Below are positions 48,535 to 57,715 of a stretch of 64,000 nucleotides of DNA, in pieces (within the stretch, counting starts at the first letter, position 1; every line of letters begins with the position of its first letter). The notes beneath the pieces are model-generated. The model made no database searches. It was given only the letters and a program-made list of their open reading frames with translations, and was not told the DNA's origin. The translations under genes were made by a program, and so were the position numbers. This DNA is from Spinacia oleracea. Taxonomy: Eukaryota; Streptophyta; Magnoliopsida; Caryophyllales; Amaranthaceae. The stretch is from positions 103,389,157 through 103,453,156 of the forward strand of contig NC_079492.1 of assembly GCF_020520425.1 (NCBI RefSeq), in the 5' to 3' direction.

Positions 48535-50751
48535 AATCTAAGTCCAGATTTAAGCAAGCAATTGGGAATTAGAACTGTATTTTAGTGAAGCTAATAAGTA
48601 TTTTAGTTTCATAAAATATACATGATTCTTATAGATATATAAGAAGTTTAGTGGGAGTACTTAAAACTTAATTGGTCCTATGTGTATTACACACATATCT
48701 CTCTATTGTGAAATAACATTCAAATGCTAATGACTTAGATTTGAAATTATTCATCAATGATGGACCATGGCGAAACTTAGTACATACTGGGTATTAAGAT
48801 CTATTTACAAAAATCTTATGATATTGTTTTGGATTAAGTAATGGCATTTACTAAATCAAACACGAAAGTCTCCATTGGAGATATTCGACCCATGTGAATA
48901 AATCTAAGTAAAGGATGTTTGAACTATGTATAAGCATTTACTAAGTTAAACATCAAAGAGTCTAAATGAGATTCTTAACCTATATTATATGTCAAAGAAT
49001 TTAGCTGGATTCAGTATCTGCTGAAATTGAATAAGCTAAAGTTACATGAATAGAATTCAATTGGGAATTATTCTGCAAAAGAATTTATCATGTATGATAT
49101 AATATGAGGATCGCCAAAAACGTATCGTATGACTTTAGCCATGACGAACATATACCAATCTCTATTGATCTAAGTGAAGATCAACTAGATTGAGATCAAG
49201 AATACTTATGGTACTTGAAAAGGTACATAGGAATAGTTCTTGATTCAAGGAAATAAAGATATGCTAAATATTGATGCTACACGCAGAAACACTGGCAAAG
49301 GATCAAGCAAGACCCCTTTGGAGTTAACCATTGACAAGGACGAGCTATAGAGCATCGTGTTTTGAAATGGCAACATGGGTTGGAGACCATGAGTTGTTGC
49401 GTGGGAAATTAAAATAATGATTTCTATGTTCTAAGATATAGTTGAGAGTATTCCACATATCTGTGAACTGCTTGGATAAGTAATTCCAAACAAAGCATCA
49501 CTAGCAACCTATAAAGTTGAAGTAAAAGTAATTATTGCCTAAGAAGCAATAAAACAGGGTTGTTTAAAGTTCTTCACTGAACTTGGGTAGATCAGCTATC
49601 TGCTGGCTTGATGATTCTTCATTGAAAAATGCGTAGAACCACTCTTGAAGCAAGAAAAACGTCTGCTAACTTGATGGTTCTTCATTGCAAAATGAGTAAA
49701 ACCACCATCGAAGTAAGAAAGACTAGATCACATAATAAACAAACTCGAAAAGATCTTATCATCATATCTCGAAGAACATTCGATGAAAAGGATATTAAGA
49801 TTGGCAAAGCATGATAACTAAACCTATGCAACAAGTGAGAAGCAACACTCACATTGTAGCACTGGAAATCAAGCATAGCTTTGAATTCCATGAACTGTTT
49901 TAGAAGATGGGTTTGAGGCCCATGCTTGTAAAACATTGAGGTTGAACATTTATCATATATGAAATGTATTTTCATATTCCATTTAATCTTGGTTTAGTAT
50001 TAAATGATGAGTCCCTTCAATTTGACGATATATTCAAGATAGACTGTCAGGACCAGTCCTGTGACTAAGAAATGTCTATCAAGTGAACTTGAATGTCAAA
50101 GATTGAAAATGGTCCCTAATCGGAGTTTTCTATAAAATTGGACGCATAGAAAACGTTAGACGATTAGAATGCAAGATGACTAGTAGTTCTGTTTCTTGAA
50201 CTATGTGGACATGGCAATGTCATAATCATTTGCATAGATACTTACTTTGGGAAGACTAGTATCGGACAAGACCTATGAAACTTTACTGTAAGAGATGAAA
50301 GTCTGTCATAAGTAAATTTCATTAAATTATTAGACACTAAATCCTCAATACCTGAGTGATTTGAGATTACTTGTTTGAGAACTGGTTGCTTTGACGTTGA
50401 CCAACCGTCGCACCGTAAAAGGAGGCTATAAAGGCAACGCTCAGGTAATCACCTATCAAACGAAGTCTAATCTCAAGATCGCAAGATTGGGATTGTCCTC
50501 CCATAAATCGGGATGAGATGCTTAAAAGTTGTACAAGGCCACTCGGAGAGCTAGAAACTGTGAAATGCATGGCCGTGCTCGGATGAATCATAGGCTATGA
50601 TTATCTGTTTATTTGATCAGTTGAACTCTGAAACCGAGGAACACCTCTGGACATAATAAGGATGACAACTCTTACCTTATGTTCAAGAGCAAGCATCGAG
50701 CGACAAAGGAATTAGGAAATGCACACTTGTCCCTAAGGACAAGTGGGAGAC

Positions 50752-52129
50752 TGAAGGAAATAATGCCCTTGGTCCAAGTATGCATTCTATGTTAAGTCTA
50801 ATAAATGCGGTTCAGTATTAATTAACAAGTTAATAATTCAGTGAGATCAAGTGAGCTGAATGCCTAGCTAGAGGCCGCTTCAGTTCAAGTGGAATTAATG
50901 ATATTAATCCACAGCTTACTCTTGACTGAACCCGTAGGGTCACACAAATAGTACGTAAACGGATCAAGTATTTAATGGCATTAAATACTCCATCTATGAA
51001 TACTCGGAACCGACGGATCTTGGTTTCAGTGGGAGCTAAGATCGTCACAGGCAAGAAATGAATACTCCGGAAACGATGATATTGCCGGAAACGGAAATAT
51101 GGATCGTATCGGAAATATGAATATTATCCAAGTCGTAGATGTTGCCGGAAACGGAAACATGGTACGTATCGGAAAATATTATTGGAAATGGAAATATTAC
51201 CAGAATCGGAAATATTGCCGGAAACGGAAATATTGTCAGAATCGGAAATATTACCGGAATCGGAAAATAATTCCGGAAACGGAAATATTAAATATTTGTT
51301 CGAAACGGAAATTAATTCCGGAATCGGAAATATTAAATATTGTTCGTATCGGAAATAAATTCCGGAACTGGAAATTTAATCGGAAGCGTATCGTACGAAT
51401 TAGCATCGGACGAGGCCTGCCGGACGAAGGCCCAGCACGAAGCCGGGCCATCGCCCAGCAAGCACGCGCGCCACATGCCCAGCCAAGGCAGCGCCCAGGC
51501 CTACCGCAAGGCAGGCCCAGCGCGCGCCAAGGCCACGGATGCGTGGGCCGCGCTGCATGGGCTGCTGCTCGCACGCGCATGGGCAGCCCTTGTGGCTGCC
51601 GTGTGTGTGTGAGTCTGTGCTCATGCGTGATTCCTAAATCTACAAGTGTTAGTGTATGATTAAATTTCTATTCCTAATTGGATAAATTAATTAATAGAAT
51701 TCATGTAGGATTCTAATTTCAATTAATTCGTATCCTACTAGGATTACGATTCCTTTTCCATAACTCTATAAATAAAGGCCTAGGGGTCATTATTTATACA
51801 ACAAGTTTTAAGTATTCAAAACTAAGATTTTTAAGCAGAAAAATCAGCCAATATTCTTGCCTACCTAACCGAAAATATTAGAACCTTAAGGGCGATTCTA
51901 GTTGGTCAATCTTAAGGCGGATCCGGACGTGCTGTGGACTATCTACGGAGGGACGACACTTGGAGTCCTAAAGACTTGTTCTTGTTCGGTTCGGGCGCAG
52001 CTAGGGAAGGCACGCAACAAAGAGTATGCATCTAAACTATGCTAAATGATTATGTGTAAATAATATGTTTCCTGGCTTTATGGTTTTTCCGCATGATTTA
52101 TGAACTGTCATATGAATCATAACCTAACA
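50752..52129 (+). repeat. 3' LTR of element B
   Basis: 1,378 bp, nearly identical to the 5' LTR; ends AACCTAACA. Confidence 0.95.
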
Positions 52130-52134
52130 CTCCC
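52130..52134. repeat. Target site duplication of LTR element B (right)
   Basis: CTCCC, partner of 41860-41864. Confidence 0.95.
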
Positions 52135-52990
52135 AACAACCAATTAAACCAAAGCGTGCACCATTACACGTCCCTCTATAAATTTCATGAGCTTCAGTCA
52201 TCTCATCATGAGTGTTGGTGCCACTCTTATATCTTTTTATTGCCTCACTATAACAACCAACCCATGTACTCACATCTCTATTTATTCTTCCCCACCGACT
52301 TTTCATAGATTTCAAACTTCTAGGGTGCATGGTGGATGAATTATCTTCTCTAGCTTGATCATACAAGGCCATAATGTTTCTCCACATTATAGCCAAACTT
52401 TGATCCGTTGCCGTCTCTGGATCTTCAACTGCACATTCTATCCAAGCCGAGATGAGTGCATCATCTTCTTTTGCACCCCATTTTTCTCTCGACACAATGG
52501 TGTTGCTTTCATACGGAGTTTCAACAACATCATCATCAGCATCATCATTAGCACCATCAACATCATCACCAGCTTGTTGTGAACCCCTTGGATCTTCAGG
52601 TGGGGTAAGGTTACTGCTTCTTTCTCCCCCGGGAGTTGTTGGACTGTTTTGAATTATTTGGTTTACACCATATTGTTGTGACATTGGGAACATAAAATCA
52701 GATGGATAATTTTGGGGAATTTGTGGAAATTTTTGATTTGGAAATTGATTTGGGAATTGTTGTGGGAAATTTGGGTTTGAAAATTGATTTGGGAATTGTT
52801 GTACAAATTGTTGGTTTGGATGCATTGGTTGGTTAGGCATGTTATAAAATAACATCCTTTGAGCATTTGGATTAGTAAGGTTATTTGGATCAAAAGGAAA
52901 ATTAATTTGGAAATTTGGAGAATCGGAAGATCGGTAATTTGGATTATTTTGAGAGGAGCCACTTTCGTAATTAGGATTATTAAGATCCAT

Positions 52991-53555
52991 AATTACGAAA
53001 TATTTTTATATGTGAATGCTATGTAAATTTGATTTAACAATGATAAAGAGAGGGTAAAATTTAAAGGATGCAAAACTATATCAATATTAGGCTCTATTCA
53101 TAGATAAAATAACAAGAATCCCGTTGGTGTAATTATTTTTTTGAAAAAAATTTAAATAAGTTATCAAATGTCACGTTATAAAATTATTGGGTGAAAAAAA
53201 TAGCCGTTGTATTGTGTGAATATTGTTTCAGCAATGTGTCCGTTGAAATGAAATAAATCCAACAAAAAGATGCTTGCAATGGACACTTGGCACATTTTGG
53301 TTGGACCGCGGACAGAGCTGACGCGCGTCAGAAATTTCAGTAATTTTTTTTATTTTTTTTATTTTTAAAATTACAGCGATTAACGGCTAGGATTTAACAT
53401 GGATGTAATGTGGGTCCCGCGCGTCAGGTTCCCCTTCAGAGGTTGCATCCCCTTGCTATGGTCAACTTGTGAGTCACCCTCCTCAATGGTGAGCTAACTC
53501 ACAACTAGGAGAGAAGGTGTTGTGAGTTAGAAGCAACTCACCATTGATGGTGCTC
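52991..53555. other. Harbinger 5' non-coding region and right terminal repeat
   Basis: AT-rich leader of the accessory gene, then subterminal TCAATGGTGAG/CTCACCATTGA repeats (53460-53550) and the terminal GGTGCTC at 53549-53555. Confidence 0.75.
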
Positions 53556-53650
53556 TAACCGTGGCAGAGAAAGGAGGTCCAGCGTGCAACGAAATAGGGG
53601 TAAAATGGGTAGTTCATGCAAAGTTACTGTTCCAAACTTCAAGTTGTTGC

Positions 53651-53663
53651 TTTTATAAGGGTT
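53651..53663 (-). promoter_or_regulatory. Possible TATA box upstream of the Harbinger insertion site
   Basis: On the minus strand CCTTATAAAAGC lies about 100 bp upstream of the Harbinger right edge (53555). If real, it belonged to a minus-strand gene whose transcribed leader is now split by the transposon and resumes at 16157. Confidence 0.35.
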
Positions 53664-53874
53664 ATGAATATATAGATAGATAGATTTCGGCAAATTAAAA
53701 TTTGATTTTGGCACACTACTGTGAGACACATTTATCCAGAATCTACTCATAAGTTAGTGTGTCAAATCAATTTTTGGTGTTCCAAAATCAGTTTCCTGTA
53801 TTTAGCTATTGACTATTTTCACTGTCTTTCTTTTAAAATATCCAAATTAACCTCTTCGTATTAATTTTTTTGTA

Positions 53875-54197
53875 CTCCCTCCGTATTTTTTTAAGAGATA
53901 CACTTGCCTTTTCCGGCCGTATTTATTTAAGAGATACACTTGCCATTTTTAGTAACTTATCAACCCCACCATCTAATTAAATAATACATCTAATATACCC
54001 TATCATCCACCATCCTATTAAACAAACATTTTCATAAACTCACCCAACCATCCACCCACCAAAATGACATGGTCCCCACATATTTAATTATTAAAATATC
54101 TATCCAACCCCACTTGCTTTATTATTTTATTTCATTCAATTATTCTTCTTAATACCCGTGCCCGGCCAAGTGTATCCCTTAAAAAATACGGAGGGAG
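53875..54197. mobile_element. Stowaway MITE downstream of the UGT gene
   Basis: Ends CTCCCTCCGTATTTTTT and, in reverse complement, CTCCCTCCGTATTTTTTAAG, flanked by TA on both sides (53873-53874, 54198-54199). 323 bp. Just inside the left end, CCGTATTTATTTAAGAGATACACTTGCC repeats the terminal sequence (53882 and 53917). It ends 85 bp beyond the UGT stop codon. Confidence 0.92.
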
Positions 54198-54282
54198 TAA
54201 CATTTTGTTGTAAATATCACAAATTAATACTCGTATAGTTTTAAATGTTAACATGGTACATATTTTAAATAACCGGAAATAT

Positions 54283-56364
54283 CTAAAAAGAAGTGATCAA
54301 GTCTACTAATTGATTAATGTACGTGTAAGTAGTACCTCCTTCTTTGTAACACAACTCAACTTCATCCTTCAACTCTAATGCTCTTTTCCTCATCTCCCCC
54401 CCTTCTTCACCCACCATTACTTCCCTAACAATTCTCTCAACATTTTCCCTTTCAATTTCACCCTCTAATTCCATACCTATCTTCCACACTTTGCTAATGT
54501 ATTTAACATTCCAAAACTGGTCCCCAAAAAAGGGCCTACAAATCATTGGCAGCCCTTCGCAAATACCTTCTATAGTCGAATTCCACCCACAATGCGTCCA
54601 AAACCCTCCTATAGAAGAATGGCCCAACACTTGCCTCTGTGGGGCCCAACCAACTACAAGGCCCATTTCGTTGATTTTCTCAATGACATCAGATGGTAAT
54701 ATCTCGGCCCAATCTCTCCCTCCTAGGATCATCCTAGGCCTAACCACCCATAAAAAGGGTTGGTTACTTTGAGCCAGGCCCAATGCCGTCTCGAGCAGGT
54801 CCTTCTCACTCATGCTTGCTAGGCTACCAAAGCTCACATAGAGGACTGATCTTGGTGGGTGTTGGTTTAACCATGCTATGCAACCTGTGTCTTCCTTCAA
54901 TACAGAATTAGAGTTGGTTGGATTTTCAGCATACTTATGAAATGGACCAATCGGGTAGATAGAGGCCTTGAAATATTCTTGGGCCTTGTTTATCGCAGCC
55001 CACTCTAAAAAGCCCACAGTGTTGACGATAATTGCTGTTGATTTGTTGAATGCTGTAGTTATTTCTGCTTTTATCTCATAACTTAATTTTGGAATTGTTT
55101 TCTTCAAGTGCTTGGCAATATTATCCAATTCTAATGCTTGTAACTCAGGAACTTGAAGCAAACATTCAATTGGCACTGCAATTTTATCACAACAATCAAT
55201 AATTTTATTAGCATCAAATAAGTTTCTAATCTAGACCTCGCAAACCCAATACCCCAGCCCAAATCCGAACAGTTTTGAACAATCCAACTTATGTAGTTGG
55301 CATATTTCTTCAGACACGTTTGTTAATACAAGATTCTAACATTAGTGTCTTCAGTAATCAATACGAAAACTTTATAAAAAAAGTTGATAGGTAAAAAAAA
55401 AGGGTGATGATAAAGGTCGCAAGTTGCGACAACATTAGTTGTCGCAATCTTACGTGTCGAAGTTTAATTGGTACATATAGCATCAGTGAGCTACACGTCT
55501 TTAGAATATTTTTACTACCAATGTAATACTTTTACTATGAAACAAATTAGAATATTAAGATTTTTCTACCTTTCTTTGTAACATATATAATATTTTATAT
55601 AAGTTAAATATTTTAGTTTCCAATTTAAATCATGAGACATAAGCATGTCATGTCATCATTGTGACACGGCTTAAAGGTCACATGTTGCGACCTTTATCAT
55701 TTTCAAAAAAAAAAAAACATTGAGATGAATCTAACAAGACCCAAAATGAAACATGTTATTAGTATAAATCACAAAATAAAGTCAAAATCTCTTATGTGAA
55801 TAGATGAATATTGTCAAAGTTAAAATGTGTCAACTAATAAGGAACGGATGAGTACTTACCATGAACCGGCAAATTACAACCAGGGTTATGTGTAGCTGTA
55901 ATACCCAAGATAGTAGCAGCACAACTTGTCCTCAAACTAATCCCTGGAATCTTGAATTGGTCAGCCACGCTTTGAGCAAAATACATAAAAACATCATATA
56001 TTATACACCTTATTTTCCCTCTCTTCCCTTCATTTTCATTATCATTTTCCATCAATTCTTGTACACTCTTCTCAAATGGCTCTTTGTATATCTTATTAAG
56101 AACGGCTGTAAACCCAATAATACCCCCAACTCCATCTACTACATTTGTTATCTCTAAACCGCAGACGTCAGCGGCCTTGAGGGGTAAATAGGTAAATTCA
56201 GGATGGTTGGAGGGGTTAAGAGGGTTGAAATCTGAAGGGTAGGCAATTATAATGGATATGCCCTTAGAATACAGGATGTTTGCTAGTTGTAACATGGGGT
56301 TTATGTGCCCTTGTAGAGGGTACACCAACATTACCACCCTGCATTTCTCTGCCTTAATTTCCAT
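54283..56364 (-). CDS. UDP-glycosyltransferase, UGT76-like, two exons
   Basis: Exons complement(55860..56364) and complement(54283..55175), with donor CATG/GTAAGT and acceptor TTGCAG/TGCC, encode 465 residues. Family 1 glycosyltransferases move a sugar from UDP-sugar to small acceptors in the cytosol. The catalytic His20 lies in LVYPLQGHINPML and a candidate Asp124 in IIYDVFMY. The donor-side domain has PPRSVLYVSFGSLASM and a full 44-residue PSPG box at 345-388, from WAPQRQVLGHSSIGGFW to PFFGDQ; the final Gln favours UDP-glucose. The fold and single intron fit the UGT76 group, known for cytokinin, hydroxy-acid and terpenoid glucosides, but the acceptor is not predictable. The start at MEIKAEKC fits the family. 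An in-frame ATG at 56508 lies at the likely transcription start and would add 48 atypical residues. The frame is intact, so probably active. Confidence 0.92.
55176..55859 (-). other. Intron of the UGT gene with an inserted MITE
   Basis: 684 bp with canonical GTAAGT...TTGCAG borders. It contains a MITE with 16-bp inverted ends (55407-55700) inside an older repeat that also occurs at about 63105-63300 (shared TTATAAAAAGTTGATA and GACGAATC/GATGAATC...AACAAGA). Confidence 0.85.
55407..55700. mobile_element. MITE with ATGATAAAGGTCGCAA termini
   Basis: Perfect 16-bp terminal inverted repeat ATGATAAAGGTCGCAA at 55407 and, in reverse complement, at 55700. 294 bp, no coding. A-rich flanks obscure the target duplication. 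Possibly a Mutator-like derivative; family uncertain. Confidence 0.7.
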
Positions 56365-56528
56365 GTTTTCTAGATAGGAAAAACTTGATTGAAAAAAACA
56401 AATATATATATAAGGATTTTTATTTTTATTTTTTTGTTGGGGGGAGGGGGTTGGATTAGGTTTAAAAGGTTGAGCTAAAAGAAGAAAAAGATAGGTTTCA
56501 ACTTTCAATTGTATGGAATTGGAAGACT

Positions 56529-56538
56529 ATATATAGAG
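56529..56538 (-). promoter_or_regulatory. TATA box of the UGT gene
   Basis: CTATATATAG on the minus strand, about 165 bp upstream of the ATG at 56364. Transcription would start near 56500 and give a leader of about 140 bases. Confidence 0.65.
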
Positions 56539-57543
56539 CTTGATTTAATTTGCATGGAAGGGTAATGTTTTGGATGGCTTTTGTTGGAAAGTAATAATTT
56601 AATGTAACATCCAAAACCACTGTTGATAATAGTAAGTAAAATGTCACTATTTTTAAGAATATATTAACTATAAAAATAAGAACAAATGCGTGCTATAAAC
56701 GAATAATAGTGTTAAAGGTTGGTAACTTAATCAAATAAGGAATATTACAAAAGTTATAAGAGTTTTATAAATCGAGTGAGAATTCACCCTTAGTTGGAGT
56801 AATGAAGAAGTTAGTTGGAATGGAGTTGGAAAATTGCCAGAATCTATTTATAAATTTGATAAAAATAGATGAAAAGCTAAATATACAGTTGTAATCCATT
56901 GATTGGTATGCACATATATTTTTCCTTCCATAGTTGAACAACAGTAAGTAGCAATTGATTGATTACATATAGTTTCTCAAATTAGTGATTGTGTACAAGT
57001 AATTAGGACCACAAGAGATAGCACAAAATCTATCTCCAGAGAGACAGACTAACCACCACTTCAAATTTGTTTAAACAACATATTTATTGGATAATTTTAC
57101 AATGGATATATCAATTTTGTTGTCATTATAAACTTTTAATCTTAACCTTATAATGAATTAAATCTACACCATTCATTTTCTATTAGCTTAACTTTTAAAA
57201 TGATTTATTTTCTTTATAAACAAAATATTCAATAAAAATATTGATTAAAAATATATAACTTATTTTCTTTTCCTCACCCCTCTGAATCTACGAGATTATA
57301 TCATTGATCTATGCTTTTATTTTTATAAGTATTAACTTGTGATATATTATCTATGTTGTTTTTTATCAAAAAAATCTATGTTGTTTAACAAAATTGCATA
57401 CTCTACTGAATAGATGGAAGAATGTCATGGTATTCATTCAAAACAAAAAAAAGCATATATAGAAAAAACAATAATCGAATCAATATAATTGTATTAAACT
57501 CAAAAAATAATTTCAACAAGCGTGCAAGAGTAATTAGGCGGTA
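56539..57543. other. Upstream region of the UGT gene
   Basis: AT-rich, no gene or clear repeat recognised. It would hold the distal promoter of the UGT. Confidence 0.5.
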
Positions 57544-57715
57544 TTCCCTCCGTACTTTTTAGGAGTCACATATTGACCGGCACAAGTATTAAGGGAAAAT
57601 AGTTGAATTTGATATAATTATGATATAATTGGGGTAGTTGACAAAAAAAAAAACTTAAAAAAACAAGTAGGTTGTAAAAGTTACAAAAAATTAAATTATT
57701 TATGATTTAACTGGG

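Larger units (their letters stand above)
43258..50751 (+). other. Interior of element B
   Basis: 7.5 kb, AT-rich, with a GC-rich island (44000-44530), the Copia RT remnant and the purine tract. No intact open frame with a recognisable domain. The longest frame (43905-44573, 222 codons) runs through the GC-rich island, where several frames are open on both strands. Confidence 0.8.
41865..52129 (+). mobile_element. LTR retrotransposon B, young non-autonomous Copia-derived element
   Basis: 10,265 bp with 1,378-bp LTRs (41865-43242 and 50752-52129), TG...CA ends and a CTCCC target duplication. Primer-binding site TGGTATCACGAGCC at 43244; purine tract AAGTGGGAGAC just before the 3' LTR. The two LTRs differ, by eye, at only two positions (near 42117/51004 and 42596/51476). 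The interior has no intact gene, only a Copia RT remnant (48208-48534). It is the inverted sister of element A and shows the undisturbed sequence at the site where Athila entered A. Confidence 0.95.
41383..52990 (-). pseudogene. Harbinger Myb/SANT-like accessory protein, split by LTR element B
   Basis: The coding sequence is complement(52130..52990) plus complement(41383..41859). It is interrupted at a CTCCC duplicated on both sides and stays in phase across the insertion (287 then 158 codons plus stop, 445 residues expected). The N-terminus is Asn/Pro/Gln-rich (repeated PNQF units), followed by an acidic stretch (DDVDGANDDADDDVVE). A Myb/SANT or trihelix-like domain follows, with WGAKEDDALISAW, IMWRNIMALYD and MKSRWGRINRD. 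The C-terminal half is basic (RTRRRRPDGVKKTKRKG), then a long charged helix. PIF/Harbinger ORF1 proteins bind DNA at the termini and help bring transposase to the nucleus. Apart from the insertion it looks intact. Confidence 0.9.
16158..53555 (-). mobile_element. PIF/Harbinger DNA transposon carrying nested LTR retrotransposons
   Basis: The termini are inverted repeats: left GAGCACCACCATTGG at 16158, right in reverse complement GAGCACCATCAATGG at 53555. They are flanked by a TAA target duplication (16155-16157 and 53556-53558), as expected for PIF/Harbinger. It encodes, on the minus strand, a Myb/SANT-like accessory protein (split, 52990 to 41383) and a DDE transposase (split, 40759 to 16739). 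Removing the two insertions and one copy of each 5-bp duplication leaves 4,343 bp, a normal size for an autonomous element. Repeats of TCAATGGTGAG occur near both ends. Both genes are interrupted, so this copy is no longer autonomous, although its ends are present. Confidence 0.93.

Noticed and set aside
56364..56508. An N-terminal extension of the UGT from the upstream in-frame ATG
   Set aside because: The extra 48 residues are low-complexity, have no counterpart in the family, and that ATG lies at the predicted transcription start.
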